DNA of 64,000 bases from Kiritimatiellia bacterium. GTDB taxonomy: Bacteria; Verrucomicrobiota; Kiritimatiellia; JAAZAB01. The position numbers and the translations under genes are program-made. The notes below the pieces were generated by a model. It ran no database searches. It was not told the origin of the DNA and worked only from the letters and a program-made list of their open reading frames with translations. Below, piece by piece: positions 53,185 to 61,892 of the stretch (its first letter is position 1; every line of letters starts with the position of its first letter). Where the stretch lies: assembly GCA_028718125.1 (NCBI GenBank), contig JAQUMN010000001.1, positions 1-64,000 on the forward strand. Direction: 5' to 3'.

Positions 53185-54653
53185 GGTCGCCTCGCATAGC
53201 CATCGTGCATTATCACCTGCGTCCCGGCGGTGTCACGCGCGTGATTCAACATGCGGCGGCAGCGTTGCGCGAGTTTCCCTGCGCATTCGCGGTTTTGACC
53301 GGCAGGTTGCCCGCGGCGGGCAGCTTCCTTCCGGGTGAAGTTCATGGTGTAGATGAACTGGATTATCCAGAAACCGGAACCGGCGGCCACTCCCCGTCTC
53401 GATTGGTCAATTCCCTGATGGACGCGGCAAAAAAAGCGCTCGGCGCCTTGCCGGATATCTGGCACATTCACAACCACACGCTGGGGAAAAACACGGCGTT
53501 GCCGCAGGCCGTTTACACGCTGGCCTGCCGCGGCCAGAAACTGCTGCTTCAGATTCACGACTTTCCCGAGGACGGCCGGCCAGCCAACTACCAGACATTA
53601 ATGAAGGATATCGGAGGCGGCTCGCCGACAACGTTGGCAGCCAGACTCTATCCCCGGGCCCCCCACGTCCATTATGCCGTCATTAATAACCGGGACCGCA
53701 CCTTGTTGTGTCAAGCCGGTCTGCCGGAATCCCAGGTTCATTTTCTTTCCAACGCGGTTGATCTCGGAAACACGGACACGTTGATCGCGGCGCCATCCGG
53801 GCCGCCGGGCCGATTATTCCTGTATCCAACCAGGGCAATTCGCCGCAAAAACCTGGGCGAATTTCTGTTCTGGGCCGCCCTGGCCGGTCCCGAAGACCAT
53901 TTTGCCACAACGCTCGCTCCCAGCAGCCCTGTAGATCGAATATTCTATAAGCAATGGCGCGCCCTGGCGCAGCGCTTAAAATTGCCGGTGACCTTCGAAA
54001 TTGGCCGAACGACGCTCCTGCCGTTCCCCGCTTTACTTGCATCGGCCAAGGCGATTGTCACCACCAGTGTGGCGGAAGGATTCGGCCTCGCGTTCCTTGA
54101 ACCCTGGCTGGTCGGCCGGCCGTTGGCCGGCCGGGATTTGCCCGATATCACCGGCGATTTCAAAGAGCACCATATCCATTTTGACGGACTCTACAATCGC
54201 CTGCTGATTCCCGGTGACTGGATTGACCTGACTATGTTCCGGCGCAAAATTAAATCCGGGTATACGCAGTTGCTCGCGGCCTATAATCGGCCGCAAAATT
54301 CCGTAAAAACTGAACAGGCCTTTCAAGCGGCCTTGACCGATAATCGGATTGATTTTGGCCGCCTCGATGAAGCGTTGCAACACCGCGTTATCTCCAGGCT
54401 GAAGACCTCTGTTCAAATGCCTTCCGAAATCAAGCCGGGGCGTCTGTTCTATGCCGGAGCAACACGACCAAGGCTCATGCAGAATCGCAAAATAATCCGC
54501 CGGGTGTATGGTCCCGGCCGGTACCGGCAGCAATTGGAACAAGTTTATGCGCGGGTCGGCCAATCAGAGTCGGGGCCGCTGGATACCATCGACGGGGCCG
54601 CCTTGCTCGATCGGTTTCTGACCCCGGAGCGGTTTTATCTCCTGAGAACATAA
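53181..54653 (+). CDS. GT4-family glycosyltransferase
   Basis: The protein has 490 residues and a GT-B fold with 'HYHLRPGGVTRVIQHAAAAL', 'WHIHNHTLGKN', 'LYPTRAIRRKNLGEFLFWAAL' and 'TTSVAEGFGLAFLEPWL'. The 'RRKNLGE' and 'EGFGLAFLEP' blocks are the donor-binding side. It overlaps gpgS by 4 bp (ATGA), so it belongs to the same pathway. Acceptor and donor are unknown; a further sugar on glucosylglycerate is the simplest idea (inference). Confidence 0.8.
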   Translation: MRSPRIAIVHYHLRPGGVTRVIQHAAAALREFPCAFAVLTGRLPAAGSFLPGEVHGVDELDYPETGTGGHSPSRLVNSLMDAAKKALGALPDIWHIHNHTLGKNTALPQAVYTLACRGQKLLLQIHDFPEDGRPANYQTLMKDIGGGSPTTLAARLYPRAPHVHYAVINNRDRTLLCQAGLPESQVHFLSNAVDLGNTDTLIAAPSGPPGRLFLYPTRAIRRKNLGEFLFWAALAGPEDHFATTLAPSSPVDRIFYKQWRALAQRLKLPVTFEIGRTTLLPFPALLASAKAIVTTSVAEGFGLAFLEPWLVGRPLAGRDLPDITGDFKEHHIHFDGLYNRLLIPGDWIDLTMFRRKIKSGYTQLLAAYNRPQNSVKTEQAFQAALTDNRIDFGRLDEALQHRVISRLKTSVQMPSEIKPGRLFYAGATRPRLMQNRKIIRRVYGPGRYRQQLEQVYARVGQSESGPLDTIDGAALLDRFLTPERFYLLRT

Positions 54654-54661
54654 GAGGATCC

Positions 54662-55684
54662 ATGCCGCAGAATGCTACCACGCGGGGTGATGATTTCCTG
54701 ATCCGACGCATTCGGGATCTTTCTCGTCCCATGCGCCCCAGGCCAACCGGTGTTCATCCAAAAATTCGACATATTCCGGGTGTTAAAGCCGTATTGTTCG
54801 ACGTATATGGAACCCTGCTGATATCGGGCGCCGGAGATATCGCTCCCGCTCCGGAAGTGGGCAAGGCGCGCGATTTGCAAACCGCCATCGAAGCGGCAGG
54901 ATTGCACCGGGTTGACGCCAGAGCGGCCGCTCGGTGCATGGTTGCTTTGAAAAGAAAAATAGTCACGCTTCGGCTTAACCGACAGCAGGACGGAATCCGA
55001 TATCCGGAAATTAATATCGAACAGGTCTGGCGCGGCTTGATCAAGTCATGGCGACGTACCCAACAACTCGATGCCCGCGGCGGGCCGTCTCTCAGCCGGC
55101 GTTTAGCCATCGAATACGAATGCCGAGCCAACCCCGTTTGGCCCATGCCGGGCCTAAGCAATGTCATCCCCTGCCTGCATGCAGCCGGCTTGATCCTGGG
55201 AATTGTCTCTAACGCCCAGTTTTTCACGCCGTTAGCTCTTGCGGCTTTTCCGGAAACCGGATGGACCCGGGAATCGTTCGATCGAAGCCTCTGCGCCTGG
55301 TCCTACGCGTGGGGCGAAGCCAAACCGTCACCCCGTATGCTCGGAGTCCTCTTGCGCCGGCTTGCCCGCTGTTACAACATTGCGCCCCATGAAACCTTGG
55401 TTGTCGGAAATGATATGCGCAATGACATTCTTCCTGCCAGCCGGTTGGGATGTCAGACCGCTCTATTTGCCGGCGATGCTCGCTCTTTAAGGTGGCACAA
55501 AGAAAGCTCGGATTGCACAGGCATCACGCCGGACCTGGTCCTGACCCGGATGCCGCAATTGCTGAAAGCCGTCCTTCGGCTCGGTGACCGCTCTTGCATG
55601 ACGAAACGAGGAATGATTTTATCGGCATCCCTATGCGACAATGCCCGTGACGCGGCCCGGCGTATAGCCGAAAGCCATTCATAA
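54662..55684 (+). CDS. HAD-superfamily phosphatase
   Basis: The protein has 340 residues: an N-terminal extension of about 40 residues, then the HAD motifs 'VLFDVYGTLL' (I), 'GIVSNAQFF' (II), 'GEAKPSPRM' (III, Lys) and 'VVGNDMRNDILPA' (IV). In this operon it is well placed to dephosphorylate glucosyl- or mannosylglucosyl-3-phosphoglycerate, a step normally done by GpgP or MggB; those are distinct HAD or histidine phosphatases, so the role is inferred. It lies 8 bases after the GT gene. AGAGGATCC precedes the ATG. Confidence 0.82.
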   Translation: MPQNATTRGDDFLIRRIRDLSRPMRPRPTGVHPKIRHIPGVKAVLFDVYGTLLISGAGDIAPAPEVGKARDLQTAIEAAGLHRVDARAAARCMVALKRKIVTLRLNRQQDGIRYPEINIEQVWRGLIKSWRRTQQLDARGGPSLSRRLAIEYECRANPVWPMPGLSNVIPCLHAAGLILGIVSNAQFFTPLALAAFPETGWTRESFDRSLCAWSYAWGEAKPSPRMLGVLLRRLARCYNIAPHETLVVGNDMRNDILPASRLGCQTALFAGDARSLRWHKESSDCTGITPDLVLTRMPQLLKAVLRLGDRSCMTKRGMILSASLCDNARDAARRIAESHS

Positions 55685-55722
55685 TCGCTTGCGTCCTTCC
55701 TTACGGCGCAGGAGGGGTCCGG

Positions 55723-56433
55723 TTACGGGCATAGCCGGCCCAGTATAAATGGGATGGCCGTTTCAACGCGTAAAATACGCGTGCCGATCTCAACCGGACG
55801 GCAGCCGGCCGCCACCAGTTTTTCCAGCTCGAAAGGGATAAACCCACCTTCGGGGCCGACCACCAGCGTCATGGGTGGCGTGACGGCATGCGGGCAACGA
55901 TCGCCGGCGCCGGGGTGCGCGACGAGCGCCAGGGTCCCCTGGATCAGGGCGGGCAATTCGTCCTCGACGAACGGCTTGAAAAGCGGGCGCAGGAGCACTT
56001 CCGGTAGAATCGTGTCGCGCGCCTGCTCCAGTCCGAGAATCAGGGCGTCGCGGATGCCGGCCGGTTTCAAGACCGGGCTTTGCCAATAGCTTTTCTCGAC
56101 CCGGAACCCATTGACAAGAAAAAGGCGTTTGACGCCCAGGCTGGCGACCGAAAGCAGCACTCGCTTGATGACTTTGGGGCGCGGCAAGGCCAGAACCAGG
56201 GTCGCGGCCAGCGGCGCCGGCGGCGCCTCGCTCAAGGCGACCTCCATCTCCACGGCCATGGAGGTTACCTGGGTAATGCGGCCCTTGCCGATCAGGCCGC
56301 CGAGCCGTCCCACGGTCAACTCGTCGCCCACGGCCGGCCGGTGGACCTCGAGAATATGGCTCAAACGGCGCCCCATCAGCCGGACGGAATTGCCGGAAAC
56401 AAAGTCATCGTCATATAGAAGAATCAAGTTCAT
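55723..56433 (-). CDS. rsmE: 16S rRNA (uracil1498-N3)-methyltransferase
   Basis: The protein has 236 residues and the SPOUT fold. 'HILEVHRPAVGDELTVG' forms the N-terminal PUA-like part; 'TLVLALPRPKVIKRVLLSVA', 'LVVGPEGGF' and 'IGTRILRVETA' give the AdoMet knot. It methylates U1498 in the 30S subunit. It lies convergent to the HAD gene and marks the left border of the low-GC island. Confidence 0.95.
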   Translation of the reverse strand: MNLILLYDDDFVSGNSVRLMGRRLSHILEVHRPAVGDELTVGRLGGLIGKGRITQVTSMAVEMEVALSEAPPAPLAATLVLALPRPKVIKRVLLSVASLGVKRLFLVNGFRVEKSYWQSPVLKPAGIRDALILGLEQARDTILPEVLLRPLFKPFVEDELPALIQGTLALVAHPGAGDRCPHAVTPPMTLVVGPEGGFIPFELEKLVAAGCRPVEIGTRILRVETAIPFILGRLCP

Positions 56434-56814
56434 TCGCTTCCCAAAGTGCTCAAGTTAACTACTCTGAACCGCGCAGAAAACCAGGTTCATTTTTTAACAT
56501 GCGTGTAATTCATTGACTACATGAGTGATACCCCAAAGATAAAACCGTATGATTTACACGATAGTGACATGTCGGGCATAACTTTGAGCGAAGTCCGATG
56601 CCACTGTATATTGAATTCGGGTTACACCGGAGAAAAGCAAGGCAAGCTTGGGCCGAATGCAGGTGCGTTACGATGGAAAGAAGCAAACCGATGCAATACT
56701 GACGGAACATCTGTATGTCACGACATACTGTGAAATCAAATGTTATTGGCTTCTATGGAAATGTTAGATTCTATCTTGACTTCCTTTTCATGTGTGATCC
56801 CAATGGCCTTCAAC
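56434..56814. other. Gene-free stretch at the left edge of the low-GC island
   Basis: I see no supported gene, hairpin or repeat in these 381 bases. A 70-codon frame (56521-56733) lacks a ribosome binding site and domain similarity. Composition is AT-richer than rsmE on its left. It may hold the insertion boundary of the island. Confidence 0.5.
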
Positions 56815-57432
56815 CTATTCGGCTTGCAGCGACGCTATCTTACGTGCCGTCTCGTCCAAGCTAATAGGATTCAGATAAGGCATGCGCCTTCCAGCAAGAA
56901 CACTCCTGTCAAGACAATCAGAGACAGTCTCAGCGTGGTGAATGAAGAACTGACAGATAGCCATGCTGGGATACAAGGCAATCGGCACCTCCCCGGCATT
57001 GGCAAGTTCAAGCGTCAAACAACCGGAAAAACCTGGATGAACCCCGGTTGCCGTTGCAATGATTAGACCTCGTCGTCCCCAAGATGAACGAGATGTTACA
57101 TAACCGGCCTTGTTTCTTGGTAGCCTAATCCATTCCATTGTAATTCCAAGGACGAAACTTCGGGGATGAAGAATAAACTTATCACCGAATCGTACGTAGT
57201 GCATCTTCATCATAGATTCTGAATTCAAGTCCGTCGTATCATACGGACCAATGTCTAGCGTACAAACACGGGCATTTCGCAGGACGCCAAACCAACACCC
57301 AAGCCTCAGGTCGAGCGAAGCAGCACCGCTTTCTGCCAGCTCTGTTAAATTTGGCTGAGGCGCAACGATGAGAGGGTCATTTTTCGGTAACCCCTCTTTC
57401 AGTAGTGACGCAATTGTATCTGTCTTCAGCAT
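56815..57432 (-). CDS. dCTP deaminase family protein
   Basis: The protein has 205 residues with the dCTP deaminase/dUTPase trimer fold: 'SGAASLDLRLG', the phosphate loop 'VTSRSSWGRRG' (S114-R120), and catalytic E142 in 'HPGFSGCLTLELANAGEVPI'. It should convert dCTP to dUTP. Housekeeping Dcd enzymes and phage-defence deaminases share this fold. Here the gene starts 7 bp inside the HELGH gene and is the last gene of a low-GC island, which favours a specialised role. The C-terminal tail after 'AGRRMPYLNPISL' is helical. Confidence 0.88.
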   Translation of the reverse strand: MLKTDTIASLLKEGLPKNDPLIVAPQPNLTELAESGAASLDLRLGCWFGVLRNARVCTLDIGPYDTTDLNSESMMKMHYVRFGDKFILHPRSFVLGITMEWIRLPRNKAGYVTSRSSWGRRGLIIATATGVHPGFSGCLTLELANAGEVPIALYPSMAICQFFIHHAETVSDCLDRSVLAGRRMPYLNPISLDETARKIASLQAE

Positions 57433-58673
57433 GATGGTTCGCCTGCCAATCTTTTCTCGATCTCGAAAACTTCGATACTCTTTAGAACAACATCACCTAG
57501 GATGCCATTACGATTTCTATGCTTATCCATTTCCGAAAAAAGCGTTGGGGCAAAATATGCTTGCCAAGCGGCGTTGAGAATACTGGAGAGGCTGTTGATT
57601 CTCTGCGCCGGTACGGCGAGGGCAAATGCTTCCAGGCATTGTGTAATTTCCTCTTGACTCCATGAAGGAATCCCACTTGACCCGACGACGGTGTCGGCGT
57701 CTTGGATGAGCTTATCATGCACGGAAACACGAGCCTGATCAGCCAGTGAAAGAAGAAACTTCACTTGTCGCTGCTCATCGATGGGGCCGATGCGGTCCGT
57801 ATAGAGGCGAACATAGTTCTCAGGGACGTTGACTCCATAATTCTTTGCAGCGGTAACGAGCGTCTGGGCGCGCTCAACCGTGTTTGGATAGTTCTCTGGA
57901 CGCTTTCCCATTGTCAGGGGAGCAAGCATGTAAGCCAGCGCATGAAGATATGATTCGCCGAACACACGGAGGCCCAAGAAGTCACAGAATAATTCTTCCG
58001 CTTGTTTCATTGCCCAACTCCATGCTGGTTTCCATGTTTGCTGAGCAAAAAAGTTCGTATTTAGTTCACTTTGCTCGTATTGAGGAAAAAGCATCTTATA
58101 CTCAGACCATCTTGTTTTAATGCCCTCAAGAATACAATCCTCAATAGGCTTTCTGTATGGAACTGCGCGACTGGTTTCCACCCAAACTGAGTGTCCGAGT
58201 TCATGTCCGGCTAATGGCAGCAGGAGTGGGTTTGCAGACTCAGTGGCGGGCAGACCTATTAGAACGAAACCCGGCAATTGCTGATATCCGATGAACGTGA
58301 ATGGAGAAAAATACCACTCTGATGAGATAAGTAGCTTAGTATCTTTCCCCAGAAGTTTCTGAGCCATACGAAGAAAGGGACCATAAACCTCAAAGGCATT
58401 CCGAACGTTAGTGGAGCGGAGGATAAAGCCCAGAATGTCCAACGAGCTTTTGACACTCGAAAAGGCACTGTTGCATACTAGCGCAACAGTCCCCTTGTCA
58501 GTCGTGCTTGTTAGCTGTAATAGAGATTCCTGATGGTCTTTAAATAGTTGCCGGATTTCATCGAGTGCCTTCTTCGAATGCTCGTATGGAAATTCGGAAC
58601 CTTCAAGGCGGTCAATCTCACAAAGTGTAGCGTCAACCTGCGCTTTCACAACATTGAGCACAAACTCCGACAT
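57426..58673 (-). CDS. HELGH zinc-metalloprotease-like protein, function unknown
   Basis: The protein has 415 residues. A helical N-terminal region of about 110 residues precedes the zinc-binding motif HELGH (157-161) in 'PLLLPLAGHELGHSVWVET'. A second acidic cluster, E226-E227 and D231 in 'AEELFCDFLGLRVFG', lies about 65 residues later and suits the third ligand of a gluzincin. No signal peptide is present, so it should act in the cytoplasm. The stop overlaps the dCTP deaminase start. I find no named family. Protease activity is inferred from the motif alone. Confidence 0.75.
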   Translation of the reverse strand: MSEFVLNVVKAQVDATLCEIDRLEGSEFPYEHSKKALDEIRQLFKDHQESLLQLTSTTDKGTVALVCNSAFSSVKSSLDILGFILRSTNVRNAFEVYGPFLRMAQKLLGKDTKLLISSEWYFSPFTFIGYQQLPGFVLIGLPATESANPLLLPLAGHELGHSVWVETSRAVPYRKPIEDCILEGIKTRWSEYKMLFPQYEQSELNTNFFAQQTWKPAWSWAMKQAEELFCDFLGLRVFGESYLHALAYMLAPLTMGKRPENYPNTVERAQTLVTAAKNYGVNVPENYVRLYTDRIGPIDEQRQVKFLLSLADQARVSVHDKLIQDADTVVGSSGIPSWSQEEITQCLEAFALAVPAQRINSLSSILNAAWQAYFAPTLFSEMDKHRNRNGILGDVVLKSIEVFEIEKRLAGEPSC

Positions 58674-58680
58674 AACAGCA

Positions 58681-59133
58681 CTACCTCCGATACGGACTGT
58701 CGTATGCGGAATCCTGCATGGATTCTCTGTATGCTACGATAGTGTTACCAAAGGCTATGCAGAATGTTCTGAGATGTTCAAATGTCGCCTTGTCTGACTT
58801 TGACTCAATGTCTCCCGCTATCTCCCATGCTTTCTCAACGACCTCACTAACCGTTGTGGCTCCTCCACGCCATTCGGAGTCATTGAGAGCACGTCCGACC
58901 ACTCCCACCGTGTCAACGTCAAGACCCTTCTTTTCGGTATTCGCCACTGCTGGGTCATCAAATGAGGTACGGAGAAAATCTCCAAGACGCTTTGCAGCTT
59001 TAAACTCCACCGACATTCCTTTAGCGGCCATGTCGAACTCGATTGCCGCCTGAGATACGACCAGCGGCAGCCTTGGGCTAGACATCTTCAGCGAACTTCC
59101 TTGCGGTGTTTTGATGGTAGTTGCAGAGTTCAT
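58681..59133 (-). CDS. Unknown helical protein of the island
   Basis: The protein has 150 residues, mostly helical by composition, with no cysteine-rich or membrane segment. I prefer ATG 59133, which follows an AAAGGGGGGGG run; an upstream in-frame start exists at 59157. The HELGH gene starts 7 bases after its stop. I recognise no domain. It may be a sensor or partner for the protease-like protein, since it lies just upstream in the same operon. Confidence 0.65.
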   Translation of the reverse strand: MNSATTIKTPQGSSLKMSSPRLPLVVSQAAIEFDMAAKGMSVEFKAAKRLGDFLRTSFDDPAVANTEKKGLDVDTVGVVGRALNDSEWRGGATTVSEVVEKAWEIAGDIESKSDKATFEHLRTFCIAFGNTIVAYRESMQDSAYDSPYRR

Positions 59134-59210
59134 ATACCCCCCCCTTTTTTGTACCATGCACGGAATTCTTTAACAAGTCCAGCGTCATATGCTCCCTCGC
59201 AAGAAAAGGG

Positions 59211-59396
59211 CTATATCAGCTTGAGTTGTTTTAGTCTATGGACGATTGCGTTTCTATCTTTTTCAGTATACCAACGCCACTTACGGCCATCCCGCTTAGC
59301 TCTTGGTATTTTCTTTTCGTCCTCATAACGAATCAAGGTGGATTTTCCAAGACCAGTGGCTTTGGCAATGTCAGCAATGCGCAGACTGTCAGACAT
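59211..59396 (-). CDS. MerR-type helix-turn-helix regulator (61 residues)
   Basis: The protein is a stand-alone MerR/excisionase-like winged helix: 'LRIADIAKATGLGKSTLIRY' followed by 'EDEKKIPRAKRDGRKWRWYT'. It has only the DNA-binding part and no effector domain. GGGAG lies 7 bases before ATG 59396. Its promoter contains two direct repeats that could be its operators. It is the first gene of the island on the minus strand. Confidence 0.85.
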   Translation of the reverse strand: MSDSLRIADIAKATGLGKSTLIRYEDEKKIPRAKRDGRKWRWYTEKDRNAIVHRLKQLKLI

Positions 59397-59427
59397 ATTG
59401 AGTCTCCCAAGGCTTCCAACAGTCCCA

Positions 59428-59455
59428 AACATACCAAATGTGTTAAATGTGTCAA
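59428..59455 (-). promoter_or_regulatory. Island promoter with paired operator-like repeats
   Basis: On the minus strand TTGACA (59455-59450) and TATGTT (59433-59428) are 16 bases apart. The spacer holds two direct repeats, AAATGTGT on the plus strand at 59436-59443 and 59445-59452, 9 bases apart. They are good candidate sites for the MerR-type regulator just downstream. Confidence 0.65.
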
Positions 59456-59512
59456 CAATTATTTTGAGCCTTTTATAGCCCATTATGGCCCATTATGGCA
59501 TACGGGCTCTTT

Positions 59513-60325
59513 CTACACATACAATGCCTTCAGCATTTCGGCGGCGCCGGGGTCCAGCTGATCGGCGCGGCGCACCTCGTTGAATTGTTCCAGCAAGTCC
59601 TCCGCGCGCAAGCGTTTTTTGGCAACAGCGCTGAAATCGCGGATAATCCGGCCCTGGTGCATCATGATCAGGCGGTCGCCCAGGTTGACCGCCTGGTGCA
59701 TGGAATGGGTCACCATCAGCGTCGTCAGGTTTTCGGCGGCGACGACGCTCTGGGTCAGGCGAATAACCTGGTCGGCGGTCTTGGGGTCCAGCGCCGCGGT
59801 GTGCTCGTCCAGCAGGAGCAACTGGGGCTTGCGCCACGCGGCCATGAGCAGCGTCAGGGCCTGGCGCTGGCCGCCGGAGAGCGAGCCGATTTCGTTATCC
59901 AGCCGGTCCTCGAGGCCCATGCCCAACGCGCGGATCCGGTCGCGGAACGCCTGGCGCAAGTGCCGGGAGAGCGACCAGCCCAGCCCATGGACCTGTCCCC
60001 TCCGCGCCGCCAGCGCCAGGTTTTCGGCAATGGTCATGTGCGGGGCGGTACCGCTGAACGGGTTCTGGAAGACGCGGCCAATCAGCTTGGCCCGGCGATA
60101 TTCCGGCCAGCGCGTGACGTTCCTCCCGGCCAATTTAATTTGACCGGCATCCGGCAGGAACCCGCCCGCCACAGCGTTCAGGAGCGTGGACTTGCCCGAC
60201 CCGTTGGAACCGATCACCACGACAAATGCGCCGGCCTTGATATGCAGGTCCACACCCCGCAAGGCCCGGACTTCGTCGGGCGACCCGGCGTTAAATGTCT
60301 TCCGCAATCCCCGGATGTCAAGCAT
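59513..60325 (-). CDS. ABC transporter ATP-binding protein, partner of the permease at 60318
   Basis: The protein has 270 residues. Walker A is 'IGSNGSGKSTLLNAVAGGF', the signature is 'GSLSGGQRQALTLLMAA' and Walker B is 'LLLLDEHTAALDPKTAD'. The DEH in place of DEP is characteristic of ATPases next to BPD_transp_2 permeases and PF04392-type binding proteins, the amino-acid uptake family sometimes named TrpXYZ. It overlaps the permease gene by 8 bp. It lies beside the island, separated by a tandem GCCCATTATG repeat. Confidence 0.9.
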   Translation of the reverse strand: MLDIRGLRKTFNAGSPDEVRALRGVDLHIKAGAFVVVIGSNGSGKSTLLNAVAGGFLPDAGQIKLAGRNVTRWPEYRRAKLIGRVFQNPFSGTAPHMTIAENLALAARRGQVHGLGWSLSRHLRQAFRDRIRALGMGLEDRLDNEIGSLSGGQRQALTLLMAAWRKPQLLLLDEHTAALDPKTADQVIRLTQSVVAAENLTTLMVTHSMHQAVNLGDRLIMMHQGRIIRDFSAVAKKRLRAEDLLEQFNEVRRADQLDPGAAEMLKALYV

Positions 60326-61256
60326 GGGCCGACGCCTCCTTACGGCGATGGATTTTGGCGGTGAGACCGGGCAAGATCAGGGCCACGAATACGAATACGG
60401 CCGTGATCAGCTTCAAGTCGTTCGGGTTCAGCCCCCAGCGCAGGGCAATGGCCACCATCAGGCGGAAGAGGATCGATCCCATGACCGCTCCCACGATGGT
60501 CATCGCCAAACCGCGCGACCGGACAAGGGCTTCCCCGATGATCACGCTGGCCAGGCCCCAGACCAGCATACCGATTCCCATCTGCACGTCGGCAAATCCC
60601 TGGTACTGCGCCAGCAGGGCGCCGGAGAGGGCGATCAGCCCGTTGGATAGCGCCAGGCCAATGACAATCATGGTGTCCGTATTGACGCCCAGCGCGCGAA
60701 TCATCTGCTGGTTATCGCCCGTGGCCCGCATGGCCGTGCCCAGGTTCGTGCGGAAAAAAAGGTAAAGCCCGATACAGACCACGACCACGGCCATGAAAGT
60801 AAATACCAGCATAGCCATGTCGCAGACCGAAACTTCCCAACCGAAGCAATGTAAGGTGGGAAGCCCGCCCAGCGCCGCCAGGCCGACCGTTTCCGCCTCT
60901 TTGGCCAGTGTCGCGGTCGAGAGCAGGGGCACGTTACTTCGTCCCATGACGTGCAGGTTGAGCGAATAGAGCGCCGTCATGACCAGGATTCCGGCCAGCA
61001 GGCCGTTGATCCGGAAGCGTGTGTGCAGGAGGCCCGTCACGGCGCCGGAGGCGGCGCCGGCCGCCGCGCCGGCCAGCGTAGCGCCTATGGGCGCTACGCC
61101 GTGAACCAGCAGGATGGCCGCCACCGCGGCGCCGAGCGTGATGGAGCCATCGGCGGTCATATCCGGGAAATTGAAAATCCGGAAGGAAATATAAACTCCC
61201 AGCGCCAGCAGGGATAAGATCAAGCCGATCGTGAAGGAGCCGAGTAAAAGGTTCAT
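60318..61256 (-). CDS. ABC transporter permease (BPD_transp_2 family)
   Basis: The protein has 312 residues and about eight membrane segments, with 'FNFPDMTADGSITLGAAVAA' near the N-terminus and 'ALSGALLAQYQGFADVQMGI' near 215. The first is a signature of permeases for aromatic or branched amino-acid-type substrates. ATG 61256 gives a normal N-terminus; the open frame starts 11 codons earlier without similarity. A binding-protein gene normally sits upstream, but none is present. Confidence 0.9.
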   Translation of the reverse strand: MNLLLGSFTIGLILSLLALGVYISFRIFNFPDMTADGSITLGAAVAAILLVHGVAPIGATLAGAAAGAASGAVTGLLHTRFRINGLLAGILVMTALYSLNLHVMGRSNVPLLSTATLAKEAETVGLAALGGLPTLHCFGWEVSVCDMAMLVFTFMAVVVVCIGLYLFFRTNLGTAMRATGDNQQMIRALGVNTDTMIVIGLALSNGLIALSGALLAQYQGFADVQMGIGMLVWGLASVIIGEALVRSRGLAMTIVGAVMGSILFRLMVAIALRWGLNPNDLKLITAVFVFVALILPGLTAKIHRRKEASAHA

Positions 61257-61892
61257 GGTCGTCCCATAAGACCTGAATTCAGGACACACGCATTAGTACC
61301 TCAACCATCGGGAACCGCTAAATAAAACAAGTTAATGTATCATCGCATATATAACACGTCGATTAGACCCTGAACCGTTGGGAACCGCCACAAAAAACAA
61401 GAAACAATTAGCCACGGATTGAACACGGATTAACCACGGATATATAACTTTTTATTGATAATGGGAATAAGAATATAAAATCAGTGTTCAATCCGTGTTT
61501 CATCTGTGGCTAAATTTTGGGTTGCGGGCTTTGCCCGCCTTGGAACATATCTCGAAATCGTTTTAACAGAATAAGCGCTCATTCGGAAGATGATTCGCTT
61601 GCTTTGTCAAATAATCGGATACCCGCGGCGAACACGGCCGCTATCGTTTCATAAAAGAGAATATTTAAGCGGCGTTAAAATCCAGTTTTAAATTCAGAAA
61701 TGCTATTGAATTGTGAAAGCGCGTTCCGCTATGATCATAGTGTAAGAAAAGATTGGTTCCGGTGAAAGACGCACTAGGATTCGTTGCCGAATACGGCGGC
61801 CAAAACTTATAACCTATGATCGTGATAACCTCTCCATAAGGCGGGTAAATCCAAGGTGACAGGAAATCCTGTCGCGAATTCAAGGGAAAACA
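61257..61892. other. Gene-poor, repeat-rich region upstream of the orphan permease
   Basis: There is no supported gene here. A degenerate direct repeat of about 42 bp lies at 61290-61331 and 61360-61401 (shared core GGGAACCGC). Arms TAGCCACGGATTGAACACGG (from 61409) face a related inverted copy at 61492-61513. A 72-codon frame on the minus strand (61665-61883) has no similarity. The binding-protein gene expected here may have been lost. Confidence 0.5.

Noticed and set aside
56521-56733. 70-codon plus-strand frame in the island's left flank
   Set aside because: No Shine-Dalgarno, odd composition and no similarity.
56434-59512. Prophage interpretation of the low-GC island
   Set aside because: No integrase, terminase, capsid or tail gene and no tRNA attachment site; only four genes with a single regulator.
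61665-61883. 72-codon minus-strand frame
   Set aside because: No ribosome binding site or recognisable domain in a repeat-rich, decayed region.
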